NCBI GenBank assembly: GCA_045600845.1
Contig: JAZRYR010000027.1
Location: 1 to 55,103 of the forward strand
Source: RGIG5612 sp045600845
GTDB taxonomy: Bacteria > Bacillota > Clostridia > Lachnospirales > Lachnospiraceae
Direction: 5' to 3'
DNA: 55,103 nucleotides
The translations under genes and the position numbers were made by a program. Numbering within the stretch: the first letter of the stretch is position 1; every line of letters begins with the position of its first letter. Below the pieces are notes generated by a model. The model saw only the letters and a program-made list of their open reading frames with translations, did no database searches and was not told where the DNA came from. Positions 1 through 8,845 of this stretch are shown piece after piece.

Positions 1-81
1 CTTGGTTATGCAATTAAAGAAGAACAGGGAAGTCGATATTTGATGATAAAAGAATTAGGAAAGACAGACTTTGGTTTGTAG
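1..81 (+). CDS. 3' end of an unidentified gene (partial)
   Basis: The window opens inside an open frame that reads 26 residues to a TAG at 79-81. The tail is rich in charged residues (…KEEQGSRY…KELGKTDFGL). Only the C-terminus is present, so no family can be assigned. It lies 43 bases upstream of the methyltransferase gene on the same strand. Confidence 0.4.
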   Translation, partial: LGYAIKEEQGSRYLMIKELGKTDFGL

Positions 82-124
82 AAGGAATCTGAATTCGCCG
101 AAGTGATCAGGCGAGAGGTGAAAA

Positions 125-886
125 ATGCATTATACAGATATAAATGCACGGACAATTGATAAATGGGTTGAAGAAGGATGGGAATGGGGAACACCTATCT
201 CCCATAAAGTGTACGAGAAAGCAAAGAATGGAGAATGGGAGGTATTGCTGACCCCAACCAAGCCCGTGCCAAAGGACTGGTTTCCGGATCTGAAGGGGAA
301 GAAATTACTTGGTCTTGCATCCGGTGGAGGTCAGCAGATGCCGATTTTTGCGGCTCGTGGAGCAGAATGTACGGTTCTTGACTATTCAAAGCGTCAGCTT
401 GAGAGTGAGCAAAAAGTTGCGGAGCGTGAAGGGTATGATATTGAAATTGTGTATGCGGATATGACGTTAAAACTTCCTTTCGAGGACAATTCTTTTGACA
501 TTATTTTTCATCCGGTTTCAAATTGTTATATTCAGGATGTGTATCATGTATGGAAAGAATGTGCACGCATACTAAAGTCCGGCGGATTATTAATGGCCGG
601 TTTTGATAATGGATTTAACTATCTGTTTGAGGACGATGACGAAACAAAGATTACCGGATATTTACCTTTTGATCCTCTGGTTAATTCGGATCAAATGGAT
701 AGTTTAAATGAGGACGACGGAGTGCAGTTCTCTCATACAATTGAGGAACAGATTGCCGGTCAGATCCGTTCCGGATTTGAATTATTGGATGTTTATGATG
801 ATACAAACGGCGAAGGATATTTGCATGAACACGGAGTGCCTACATTTTGGGCGACACTCGCACGTAAAAAAGAATATACTTTTTAA
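125..886 (+). CDS. class I SAM-dependent methyltransferase
   Basis: A 253-residue protein of the Methyltransf_11/25 kind. The SAM-binding glycine motif is visible around residues 58-68 (LLGLASGGGQQ), followed by an acidic strand end (VLDYSKRQ) and an ADMTLKLPFEDNSFD stretch typical of motif II/III in small-molecule methyltransferases. The substrate cannot be read from sequence. The start is supported by GAGAGGTG seven bases upstream of the ATG. It is followed in the same frame, past its stop, by a degraded acetyltransferase, so its neighbourhood is a patch of gene loss. Confidence 0.85.
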   Translation: MHYTDINARTIDKWVEEGWEWGTPISHKVYEKAKNGEWEVLLTPTKPVPKDWFPDLKGKKLLGLASGGGQQMPIFAARGAECTVLDYSKRQLESEQKVAEREGYDIEIVYADMTLKLPFEDNSFDIIFHPVSNCYIQDVYHVWKECARILKSGGLLMAGFDNGFNYLFEDDDETKITGYLPFDPLVNSDQMDSLNEDDGVQFSHTIEEQIAGQIRSGFELLDVYDDTNGEGYLHEHGVPTFWATLARKKEYTF

Positions 887-1078
887 TCAGAATTTGCAGA
901 GGAAAAAAAGATAAAGACAAAACGACTTAACATATATCCTGCATCAGAGGAACAGATGGAGAATCTGATAGAAGAAGAAAATATACCGGAACTGAAGGCA
1001 GCATATCAGGAAATGTTGGATGGGTGCCGTAAGCATCTCGATGACTGGATATGGTATGTGATATGGATCACGGTTTGA
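887..1078 (+). pseudogene. GNAT-family acetyltransferase remnant (N-terminal part only)
   Basis: Directly after the methyltransferase stop, and in the same frame, the DNA reads about 63 codons resembling the N-terminus of a GNAT acetyltransferase (TKRLNIYPASEEQMENL, then a helix with AAYQEMLDGC and WIWYVIW). No start codon or ribosome binding site precedes it, and the frame ends in TGA at 1076-1078 before any acetyl-CoA-binding motif. I infer a gene that lost both its start and its catalytic half by deletion. The family call rests on memory of similar N-termini. Confidence 0.55.
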
Positions 1079-1090
1079 GAGGACGAAAAA

Positions 1091-1453
1091 ATGAAACTAA
1101 AAAATGTACTGATCGTAGTAAAGGACATAGATAAAGCTTTGAAATTCTATCACGATTTATTCGGGTTAGAGCTTATCTTAGATAATGAAGGAAATATGAT
1201 TTTAACAGAAGGACTGGTTCTTCAGGCAGAGTCCTATTGGAAGGATTTTCTTAAGAAGGATATTGTGGGACACAACAATTCCAGTGAGTTGTATTTTGAA
1301 GAAGCGGACCTGGAAGGTTTTGTGGAAAAGCTGGACGCGCTGTATCCGGAAGTAGAATATGTCAATAAATTAATGACTCATAGCTGGGGCCAGAAAGTAG
1401 TCCGTTTTTATGATCTTGATGGTAATCTGATTGAAGTTGGAACACCGGTTTAA
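1091..1453 (+). CDS. VOC-family (glyoxalase/bleomycin resistance) protein
   Basis: A 120-residue single-domain protein of the vicinal oxygen chelate superfamily. It has the βαβββ opening (LKNVLIVVKDIDKALKFYHDLFGLEL) and ends with the repeated-module signature (VVRFYDLDGNLIEVGTPV), whose glutamate is the usual metal ligand position. Members isomerise, dioxygenate or sequester small molecules; which applies here is not visible. GAGAGGA precedes the ATG. It sits between two acetyltransferase genes, one decayed, in an accessory-enzyme cluster. Confidence 0.85.
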   Translation: MKLKNVLIVVKDIDKALKFYHDLFGLELILDNEGNMILTEGLVLQAESYWKDFLKKDIVGHNNSSELYFEEADLEGFVEKLDALYPEVEYVNKLMTHSWGQKVVRFYDLDGNLIEVGTPV

Positions 1454-1496
1454 GCGCTAATTCATAAATAATGAATCAAATTTTCTGAGGTTTTAA

Positions 1497-1949
1497 ATGA
1501 AGGAATATAAATATATCAATTTAAGAGAAGTACCAACGATGAAAGAGGAAGCGGCGGAATGGTTTCATAGTAAGTGGAGCGCTCCAAAGGAAGCCTATCT
1601 TGCGTGTATGGAAGCCTACTTGAATGGTGAGACGGAGTATGGTTGGTACTTATGCCTGGATGGTGAAAAAATCGTTGGAGGAATGGGCGTTATTGAAAAT
1701 GATTTTCATGATAGAAAAGATCTGACGCCAAATGTGTGCGCGGTGTACACAGAAGAAGCGTACCGAGGGAGAGAAATTGCCGGACGTTTACTGCATATGG
1801 TAGTAGAGGATTGCCGAAAAAAAGGAATATCGCCACTGTATCTTTTAACGGACCATACCGGCTTTTATGAGCGCTACGGCTGGGAGTTTTTATGCATGGT
1901 TCAGGGCGACGATGAGCCCGAAATGTCAAGAATGTATATTCATTGCTAA
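1497..1949 (+). CDS. GNAT-family N-acetyltransferase
   Basis: A 150-residue GNAT enzyme. The central strand and acetyl-CoA pyrophosphate loop are visible as VCAVYTEEAYRGREIAGRLL (R-G-x-x-[IA]-[AG] pattern, about residues 80-99). The C-terminal motif is PLYLLTDHTGFYERYGWEF, typical of the family. The acceptor substrate is unknown. GAGGT lies a few bases upstream of the ATG. Its last codons form the left arm of a long inverted repeat that probably terminates transcription. Confidence 0.85.
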   Translation: MKEYKYINLREVPTMKEEAAEWFHSKWSAPKEAYLACMEAYLNGETEYGWYLCLDGEKIVGGMGVIENDFHDRKDLTPNVCAVYTEEAYRGREIAGRLLHMVVEDCRKKGISPLYLLTDHTGFYERYGWEFLCMVQGDDEPEMSRMYIHC

Positions 1950-1966
1950 ATTGGAATATACATTCT
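1929..1966. terminator. perfect 13-bp inverted repeat, likely bidirectional terminator
   Basis: AGAATGTATATTC at 1929-1941 pairs perfectly with GAATATACATTCT at 1954-1966 around a 12-base loop. It lies at the 3' end of the acetyltransferase gene and faces the convergent pseudogene at 1990. The following T-tract is broken (GTTATTTCG), so termination strength is uncertain. Confidence 0.55.
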
Positions 1967-1989
1967 GTTATTTCGATAAAAGCCAAAGC

Positions 1990-4900
1990 TTATTTTTCTG
2001 TATGCTTGCGCAGGGCAATCAGAAGTACGGAGATGGAAATTCCCCCTAAAATAATCCAAAACAGGAGATGGTTTGGATCACCGGTATCTGGACTTGGAGG
2101 TGGGTCCGGAGTTGGGTCTGGATCCGGCTCTACAATCTGAGGCGCATAGCCTCCATAAAATCCCAGATGATTCTTTCCGAAATAATCTTCCTGATAAGAA
2201 TCTGCATCGAATACAGGTGCAACTTTTGTATCAGACCAGTTTTTCTTATTTTTTGAGATGTGAAGAGTGCCGTCCTTGATTTTCAGATAAACTTTTTTTG
2301 CTCCGCCTTCGGTCATGTTCAATAGGAAGGAGAAGTTGTCCTTATTGTTATCGGAATATTTACCGATAACGGAGCCGGATCTTGTTTCGCAGATATCTGC
2401 CATATCTCCCTTTACCGATAACGAATCAAAATAGATGCCTTCGGCTGCCTTTCCATAAAAGACGCCATAGGCATTGATGCTGCTGGAAAGGTCGTTGTAT
2501 TCCGCAGAGTTATTATGATGAATAATGGATCCGATAATATTTGTGTCGGCACCTTCTTTCGAGTAGATTAAAGCAGGGTTCTCTGCCAGTTCAATCATAT
2601 TCGGGATGATGCTGCAATATACGATGTTCAAACAGCCACCATTATTATGGATCAGATGAGAATGGGTGTTGTTGAAATTAATCAAACAATTCAGCAGATT
2701 GAGAGTTGCTCCTTCATTTACCCGAATCACATCACTGACAGCTTCCTCATTTGCAAAAGAGGTTTGTTGAATATTCATTATACCGCCATTCAAAGTGATC
2801 AATGGAATGTCCAGCTGGGATTGGAAGTTGGATATGAGACATCGGCTGATTTCAATTTTTCCTCCATTATTTTCAAAAGCCTGTGGATTCGTCAGTCTTC
2901 CCATAGGATTTCTCAGTATTGCCGTCAGTCGGACTCCATCCAGTGATAAATTACCTTCTGGTGTGACAATAAACAGAGTAGTACCTTCAATGTCTGCGTT
3001 GTACGAAATTTCTGCACATTCCAACATACCGTCTTCTTTTTCGGTTGCACCGGTAATCTGGATTTCAGAGTCAATCACTAGTGAGTGGGAAACCTTCAGC
3101 TTATTATCTCCGGAAAAAGAATGGATATCGATGAGGGTTTCTTTTAACTCTTTGGCGTATTGAATTGCTTCTCCGTCTTTCAGAGAAGTTGCTCCTTTGC
3201 TTAATGGAGTAAGCTGTTCGCCCCTTCCCATGGTAGAATCCGGACTGATCTGAATGGCCATTTTTTTATATTTCAAAGCGATTTCATTAGAATATAAACG
3301 AACCTTCAGATTCCCGTTCTGAATTAATAACATATATTTCATTTTTGTTCCTGTGTTCAAGGAAATGCATTTTTCCGGACAAGAGGATAAATTTGCCAAA
3401 TAGGTGAGCTGACCTTGCGCGTATTCTTCGTCGGTGGCATCTGAAGAAATCCGCCATAAGCTCCACGCACCGAGATTTTCGTTATATTCCGATTCATACA
3501 GAGAATAAATATTTCCTTCCTGCTGAAGAAACTGTTCCGGGTCGGTATAGCTAAAACTATTGTTCGCAATCGTTGTTCCATAAGTGCCGGCGGTTGCGGT
3601 CATGGTTGCTTCTCCAAGAGGGTCTGCCACTACTTCAAAAGCATCCGGCAGGGTTAAAGTATTATTATAATAATATGCCTCGGGATCGTTTCCTTCCGGG
3701 TTCACCTGGAATTCGATGCTGTATGTATCCACCGGAAACTTTCCGATATTCAGATATTGATTTGTTGGCATGTACATGTATTTAGAACAAGTATAAAATC
3801 CGGCGTCGACGGTTTTCGTAAGGACGGAATCCCCAGAGGAATTTTTGATGATAAGATTGTAGAAAAGATGATCGGTAGTAAAGTTCGCTTCACTCAAATT
3901 CATCACTTCCGGATTTATATAAATATCCTGATTCGTTGTAAATAGTTTTGAGGATGCATCAAAGGCATTGATGTCGTCCGTGATTAATAATTCAGACGGT
4001 ACAAGATCCGGGGTCGTTACTTTATTCTTTGTAGCATTCGGATTTTCCTCCCGAGGAAGAGACTTCTGATAAGGCATTAATGTTTCAATGGAAATAAAAA
4101 CGCCATTTGAGAAGTCATCAAATTTCCAGCTGTCAATGAAGCTGTCAAAAGATTTCAGCCATATCACATGTAATTTGTTTGGTGCGGTTCGCCGGTCCAC
4201 ATTATACTGTCGGTCCGAATCTGAATCGGAAAGGACAACCGCCACATACCGTTCTTTTTGGGAGGTCGAAAAGTCCGTATCGATAATATATCCCCACAGG
4301 GAAAGGGCATGAGCAGCAGTAAAGCCAGCCGATTCCCATTCGGGAATAATATCCTTGATCATAGTAATTTGATGCGAACAGATCCATCATGTCATCACAT
4401 GTGCCAAGCCCGTATTTTTCTGCCCATCCGGTATATTGCATCAGATTAGAAGCAGCTCCTGCCCAGCAAAGAAGACTATCCTTCATTCCCGGTTGCATGG
4501 ATTTTTCCGTATCAATAAAATCCAGATTCGTAAGATCTAAAGGGGTTCCTTTTACGAGGTTGTTTAAAATTTCACTCTGGACCTTTTCCAGATTTTCGCT
4601 GGTCAGGCCGGTAAGAAACATTTCCGTATGTTCTTCTTCAGAAAGAGGAAAGTGGATGGCATAGTAGCCGTTCATCGCTTCTGAAGTACCAATTGCATTG
4701 GAATTATTGCTTAAAATATCATGAAGAGTAACGCTGATGATTTCCGCGTCGTTGAAAAAATTTTTATAAGAAGCAATCCGTTCTACACAGGGATTCTCTT
4801 CTAGATAAGTCACATCGAAAAACACCCGGATAAATGTGTTCGACGCCCTCGGTATCCGTTATCTGTGTATAGGCATTTTCATTTTCTGTAAAATCAAGAT

Positions 4901-4997
4901 GAGAAAACATGTCGTCGGAATATGCCATTGCGGCAAAAGACGGAAGAAAGCTTCTTTTAAAATCTATAGAAAATTGAATCATTGACCGGGAAATCAA
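1990..4997 (-). pseudogene. frameshifted IdeS/Mac-like cysteine protease with cell-wall anchor
   Basis: Three leftward reading frames form one broken gene. The N-terminal piece (4997-4764) leads into a middle piece (ending at 4202) with a catalytic-cysteine block, SLLCWAGAASNLMQYTGWAE, like IdeS-family immunoglobulin proteases, and then into a 790-residue piece starting near 4362 with the matching His region (GFTAAHALSLWGYIID). A large repeat-containing region follows, then a proline-rich linker, SPDTGD, a hydrophobic segment and basic end KHTEK, resembling a sortase signal. The frames join only by skipping one base near 4825 (inside GTTTTTC) and one near 4362. No convincing signal peptide starts the gene, so the 5' end also looks lost. 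The protein was probably surface-anchored. Confidence 0.75.
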
Positions 4998-5072
4998 ATC
5001 GTTACAAACAGCTGAAACTTTTAATAGGAGAAGGTTGAAAAATAAAAAGACTAGTTATGGGAGGGTAATAAT

Positions 5073-5138
5073 ATGTTTGATTTTGATGAGCTGAAAAATG
5101 TAATGGCGGATCTGGATGAAGACCGTATGAGATTATGA
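5073..5138 (+). pseudogene. corrinoid-binding protein remnant (21 codons)
   Basis: A strong GGGAGGG ribosome binding site precedes an ATG whose product reads MFDFDELKNVMADLDEDRM before a TGA. This matches the helical N-terminus typical of methyltransferase cognate corrinoid proteins, whose B12-binding domain is missing here. Its stop overlaps the next start by four bases, as in an operon. I infer truncation by deletion. Confidence 0.45.
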
Positions 5139-5443
5139 ACAAAAAAGATTTACAAAAAGAACGAATCTCTCTTTTTCGTGATGCATCGAACTTTAAACAT
5201 GTGGACCGGATTCCGCATTTGGGCTGCGTTGTTACATGGAAAATTTTAGCTGCCGGATATACCTTAACCGAGGCTATGACCGACTTTGACATTCTGGAAA
5301 AGAGCGTACGATACTTCCTGGATAAATATTTATCTTACCCAGAAGGATATAAAAAACTGGTTGGTGACATGCTTCCATTCTATTTAAAATCAGCAAAGAA
5401 AATGCTGATGAGACTTTTACTTGTCATTTTACGGGATGGTTGA
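5135..5443 (+). pseudogene. UroD-type corrinoid methyltransferase, truncated
   Basis: The first 65 or so residues (KERISLFRDASNFKHVDRIP, then VVTWKILAAGYTLTEAMTDFDILEKSVRYF) resemble the start of uroporphyrinogen-decarboxylase-like methyl-transfer enzymes that work with a corrinoid protein. Members of the family are usually about 350 residues; this one ends after 102. The last 30 residues do not resemble the family and probably result from a deletion junction or frameshift. Together with the corrinoid remnant just upstream it marks a dead methyl-transfer operon. Confidence 0.6.
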
Positions 5444-5594
5444 GTATACTTTAAAGGAAGGACTTACTATGGAAGGCTTTACAGTAGGATTAGCATTATT
5501 GGATTGCAGAAATCATTAACTCTTTTGGAATGCTTTCGTTAATGATAGCGATTCTTGTGGCTTGAAGAACAGAAAAAAAGGATAAATGGTAATT
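5444..5594 (+). other. intergenic gene debris
   Basis: A ribosome-binding-site-like AAAGGAAGG precedes an ATG at 5470 with only 16 codons (MEGFTVGLALLDCRNH). This could be the start of a lost membrane protein. No other feature is apparent. Confidence 0.3.
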
Positions 5595-6389
5595 ATGAAT
5601 AAAAAGAAAAGTCTCATTTTTTTTATTATAATTTTCTTCGTTGTGCTGGTTATCGGATTTGGAATCTTCTTATTTGTAGTGCAGAAAAAGTACAAAGTAG
5701 AATCAAAGGAAGAACCATCGGAAACGGAAACTGTAACCGTGACGGAAGCAAAAATAGAAGAAACAGTAGAACTAGAAGAAGAAATTACCGACTTCCAATT
5801 GGATCAGGAAGGGGAATTCGAAAAGCATTTGATAATGGATGGTTTCTTGCAATTTCCGGAACTTCCGACAGGATGTGAAGCAGTTTCCTTAACCAACGTG
5901 TTAAATTATTATGGCTTCAATTTGGATAAGTTTGAAATCGTGGATAATTATCTGTTATATGCCACAGAAGAGTATCCGATAGGATTCGGAGGGAACCCTT
6001 ATGAGGAAGAGGGCACCTGTATTTTTCCAAAAGGTATTGTGGATACCGCGAATAACTTTCTTACCGAACAGGATTCTGATTTACGCGCTTACGAAATCAG
6101 TGGCACTGATTTTTCAGATCTGTATGAATATATTCAACAGGGAATCCCTGTCCTTTTATGGGTGACCGACACCTGGGATTATCCAGAGTATTCTGACGTC
6201 ATATATCAATATGAAAACTACATATATTACGATTATTATGAAGAACACTGCGTCGTATTCAGTGGATATTATCGAGAGGATAATGTAGTGGAAATACAGG
6301 ACCCTCATTGCGGCATTCAGGTCATCGATCGGGACACCATTGAATCCGTATACGATGCCTGTGGAATGCTGGCGGTTATCATTGCTTAA
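5595..6389 (+). CDS. membrane-anchored C39-like (papain-fold) peptidase
   Basis: A 264-residue protein with a single N-terminal transmembrane segment (about residues 6-28), an acidic Thr/Glu-rich linker, and a C39_2-type domain. The putative catalytic Cys lies in LPTGCEAVSLTNVLNYYG, His in EHCVVFSGYY, and the third residue in EIQDPHCG. The domain probably faces the cell exterior. The ATG at 5595 is better spaced from AAAGGA than the one at 5586, which would add three residues. It sits beside the IdeS-like pseudogene and immediately before the prophage, with no operon partner. Confidence 0.8.
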   Translation: MNKKKSLIFFIIIFFVVLVIGFGIFLFVVQKKYKVESKEEPSETETVTVTEAKIEETVELEEEITDFQLDQEGEFEKHLIMDGFLQFPELPTGCEAVSLTNVLNYYGFNLDKFEIVDNYLLYATEEYPIGFGGNPYEEEGTCIFPKGIVDTANNFLTEQDSDLRAYEISGTDFSDLYEYIQQGIPVLLWVTDTWDYPEYSDVIYQYENYIYYDYYEEHCVVFSGYYREDNVVEIQDPHCGIQVIDRDTIESVYDACGMLAVIIA

Positions 6390-6500
6390 GACAAAAAGTT
6401 ATGTCAGAAAGATATACATCAAAAGAAATGGAACCTTTCAGCTACTTTGGACAGAGCTTTTGTGATATCTTGAACGAACTACATATTTCATTGTAAATGT

Positions 6501-6535
6501 AAAAAAGGAACCCCGCTTCGTAGGATTCCTTTTTT
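6501..6535 (-). terminator. original tRNA-Lys terminator, now stranded at the left prophage end
   Basis: AAAAAAGGAA at 6501-6510 pairs with TTCCTTTTTT at 6526-6535, giving a 10-bp stem. On the minus strand it lies just 3' of the left att copy, which is the chromosomal tRNA 3' half, so it would have terminated tRNA-Lys before integration. Confidence 0.6.
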
Positions 6536-6579
6536 CCTGCACCTTCAGGGGCTCGAACCCTGGACACCCTGATTAAGAG
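6535..6579 (-). repeat. left prophage attachment repeat (tRNA-Lys 3' half)
   Basis: A 45-bp sequence identical to 37713-37757, corresponding to the anticodon loop through the 3' end of tRNA-Lys. The match breaks at 6580 (A, against T at 37758) and before 6535. It marks the left border of the prophage. Confidence 0.93.
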
Positions 6580-6617
6580 ATAATGCCACAACATTGATTT
6601 TAATAGGGTTTCCAGAG

Positions 6618-6627
6618 TTTTTGTGCA
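6618..6627 (+). promoter_or_regulatory. candidate integrase arm-type site, left end
   Basis: TTTTTGTGCA lies just inside the left att repeat, and the same 10-mer occurs twice just inside the right att repeat (37564-37584). Such repeats flanking both ends are typical arm sites for tyrosine integrases. The role is inferred from placement. Confidence 0.4.
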
Positions 6628-6646
6628 AAAATCGTGCGCGACTGTT

Positions 6647-7708
6647 TTACATAACTATCTGTTTGAGGGCTGAAACGTCCTCTTTTTCAGCATCTAAATG
6701 GCTATAGGTAGAAATAAATACCGGCTCAGTATGACCTAAAAAATACGCCTTATATTTGGTAGAAATGCCGTTTATGTAATACAGCCGTGTCCCGCAGTTA
6801 TGCCGGAACGTGTACCAGGTCATTCCATTGAGCTTATCGATATTCTCATCACCACCGAGAGCTGCATTGATCTTGGCAAAGACCTTCTTTGAGAATTTCA
6901 GCCAGGAAGTCTTGCTCATTGGATTACCATCCCTCATCGGGAAGAGATAGAAGGAAAGATTCTTTTCCAGATAATCGGTAAGTTCTGGCAGCAGGGCATT
7001 TGGAATCGGAATCGTCCTTACCTTTTTGTTCTTCGTTGTCTTAAGGAGCGGAGAATTACCATTGAAGGTGACGGCCTTATTGATGGTCACTTCATTCGTT
7101 TCCAGATTAAAATCTGTCGGCATCAGGGCCCGGAGCTCTTCTGGACGGAATCCAAAGTAGAAAAAGAGGTCAACGACCATCCGTTCCCGCGGATCAAGGT
7201 CCGCCTTTTTGATGGCTGCCACTTCTTCATCCGTAAAAGCACGCTTCTCCGGAGCCTTATATTTCTCGTAGGTCAGCTTTAATGCCGGGTTGAAGACAAT
7301 TTTTCCATCGATAATGGCAGAAGCGAATATGGCAGCAGCTACCTGGACGATCTTTTCACATGTGCGTGGGTGGTCGGAATAGCCATTGATGATGGTCTGC
7401 ATATCCGTTTTCGTTACAGCCTTCAGCTTTTTATGATGGATATTTTCCAGAAGAGAAATCCCGCTGTTATAGTATTCCCGGGTGCGGACCGACTTCTTCT
7501 GGTTATAGGCCTCATTCCATTGGTCAGCATACTGCTTAAAGGTCATTTCCGTCGGATCTTTATATTTCTCATATTCAATCTTTAGTTTGATAATCTGATC
7601 ATTTAATTCACGCTGCGAATTGGCATAGACGTGCTTCCGGATAACCTTTCCATTGGCTCCGATTCCTAAAGATATTTGCTTATGATATTTATAATCTTGT
7701 TTACGCAT
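6647..7708 (-). CDS. int: tyrosine-family phage integrase
   Basis: A 353-residue site-specific recombinase with an N-terminal AP2-like arm-binding segment (about residues 1-45), a SAM-like core-binding domain (about 55-140) and the catalytic domain. Visible catalytic residues are Arg in YFGFRPEELRAL, HNCGTR (H-x-x-x-x-R, about residue 303), LGHTEP and the tyrosine in STYSHLD. It lies 67 bases from the left att copy, the usual place. The start is ten bases from the abi stop and lacks a clear ribosome binding site, suggesting coupling to the upstream genes. Confidence 0.95.
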   Translation of the reverse strand: MRKQDYKYHKQISLGIGANGKVIRKHVYANSQRELNDQIIKLKIEYEKYKDPTEMTFKQYADQWNEAYNQKKSVRTREYYNSGISLLENIHHKKLKAVTKTDMQTIINGYSDHPRTCEKIVQVAAAIFASAIIDGKIVFNPALKLTYEKYKAPEKRAFTDEEVAAIKKADLDPRERMVVDLFFYFGFRPEELRALMPTDFNLETNEVTINKAVTFNGNSPLLKTTKNKKVRTIPIPNALLPELTDYLEKNLSFYLFPMRDGNPMSKTSWLKFSKKVFAKINAALGGDENIDKLNGMTWYTFRHNCGTRLYYINGISTKYKAYFLGHTEPVFISTYSHLDAEKEDVSALKQIVM

Positions 7709-7718
7709 GGTTTAAATT

Positions 7719-8573
7719 TTATTTAATAATTAATTCTTTCCAGTTATCCGGAAAGGCAATATGAAATAGGTCAATATCGCCTGAAAATAAATCAAAAATG
7801 CGAATTATTCTAGGCACGACTACGTCATTCCACTTTTGCTTATGTGGATAGAGATTTTTAAGAACGTTTAAATATCCCCACAATCTTATTCGCTGCTGGT
7901 AAGAACCATCTACTTTCGGAACGGCACTGAACATTCGATAATATAAACGTCCATAGTGGGAACATATATTTCTTAAATCTGTGCAGCAGATTAACCAGTT
8001 GGATAATTTTTTCTCAGTAGTATCATACAATTGGAATGCCAATGTCTTACGGTCTTCAGGCTTTAAGTCAGCGTAAAAATAGGACAGCATCCCAAAGGTG
8101 AACAGTTCCATGAGGACCCACAATGGAAACTGGCCATCATATTGATCTATATGATGCTTGACAAAGGCAACCGTTTTATTGTTTTCTATTTCACCATCAT
8201 ATTTTTTCTTGAATTTTTCATGATCGTGTACTTCTTTGAAATTTGCAGGGTCCGTATAACCAAGAGAACCATATTTATCCGTAAAATAGTAAGACAGATT
8301 GGAACGCAGGTATATTTCAATGTCCTCGATACAGGAAAAGAAAATTGCCCTTAGGTTACTGTCAAACTGATAGATATAATAAATACGTTTAAAGGTTACG
8401 TTGGAATAAGTATTACTATCTGAGTTTTTAAACGGCAGAGCATAGCCGGTAAAACGGTAATATCCTATTTCATTCAGCTTTTCCTTACAGAATTCACGGT
8501 TATCAAGTATGATTCCACGTTGTTCCAGAATAGCAAGCTGTTCATCATAAGTTGTTGGCTTTTTAACTTCCAT
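7719..8573 (-). CDS. Abi_2 / AbiD-AbiF-like HEPN abortive infection protein
   Basis: A 284-residue protein of the Abi_2 family. It shows the family opening KPTTYDEQLAILEQRGI, the GYYRFTGYALPF block, and a HEPN ribonuclease-type motif, RNICSH (R-x4-H), near residue 210 followed by GRLYYRMF. HEPN domains with this motif usually cleave RNA. The start at 8573 is preferred because an intrinsic terminator (8593-8618) lies just upstream, inside a possible longer frame starting at 8651. The gene is in the leftward operon between repressor and integrase, so it would be expressed in lysogens and could block superinfecting phages. Related AbiF proteins are reported with small non-coding RNAs; a candidate lies directly upstream here. 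Confidence 0.85.
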   Translation of the reverse strand: MEVKKPTTYDEQLAILEQRGIILDNREFCKEKLNEIGYYRFTGYALPFKNSDSNTYSNVTFKRIYYIYQFDSNLRAIFFSCIEDIEIYLRSNLSYYFTDKYGSLGYTDPANFKEVHDHEKFKKKYDGEIENNKTVAFVKHHIDQYDGQFPLWVLMELFTFGMLSYFYADLKPEDRKTLAFQLYDTTEKKLSNWLICCTDLRNICSHYGRLYYRMFSAVPKVDGSYQQRIRLWGYLNVLKNLYPHKQKWNDVVVPRIIRIFDLFSGDIDLFHIAFPDNWKELIIK

Positions 8574-8592
8574 TGTTTCTCTTTCTGGATAG

Positions 8593-8618
8593 AAAAAACC
8601 CCAAGATTTCTCTTGGGG
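8593..8618 (-). terminator. intrinsic terminator upstream of the abi gene
   Basis: CCCCAAGA at 8599-8606 pairs perfectly with TCTTGGGG at 8611-8618 around a 4-base loop. On the minus strand it is followed by six T residues (8593-8598). It lies 20 bases before the abi start, so abi expression would need read-through. Confidence 0.85.
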
Positions 8619-8680
8619 TAAATTTCCATTAAATGCCCGACTCTGGGCCACAATCGTTGAGAGGTGCGGTCGGTCCTGTT
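8594..8680 (-). ncRNA. candidate small RNA paired with the abi gene
   Basis: A promoter at 8687-8715 predicts a start near 8680, and a strong terminator ends the RNA near 8594, giving a transcript of about 85 bases with no open frame of useful length. It can fold as CCGA…TCGG closing CTCT…AGAG with an asymmetric bulge, then a single-stranded stretch, then the terminator hairpin. A discrete RNA unit just before an AbiF-like HEPN gene suggests an RNA antitoxin or guide-like partner. The transcript and its role are inferred. Confidence 0.6.
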
Positions 8681-8686
8681 ATCCCC

Positions 8687-8715
8687 AATATAAACGAGCT
8701 AAATATAAATTACAA
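8687..8715 (-). promoter_or_regulatory. leftward promoter for the candidate small RNA
   Basis: On the minus strand, TTGTAA (8710-8715) is followed after exactly 17 bases by TATATT (8687-8692). The predicted start is near 8680. Confidence 0.55.
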
Positions 8716-8776
8716 TAAATATTTTATTAAATTTTATAAAAATATTATAATTTGTTCAAAAAACTATTGACATTAG

Positions 8777-8809
8777 TTCACAAAAACATTGATTTTTGTG
8801 AAATTTCAC
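8777..8809. repeat. overlapping palindromes downstream of the repressor gene
   Basis: TTCACAAAAA (8777-8786) pairs perfectly with TTTTTGTGAA (8793-8802). The right arm overlaps a second perfect palindrome, GTGAAATTTCAC (8798-8809). It could end repressor transcription, although there is no clean T-tract, or bind a protein. Confidence 0.45.
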
Positions 8810-8845
8810 TTTTTAGTCTAAAAATCAGTAAATAATTAAACTTAT

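Noticed and set aside
8593..8651. Longer Abi protein starting at 8651
   Set aside because: The extension would translate through a strong intrinsic terminator, and the Abi_2 family start aligns with the ATG at 8573.
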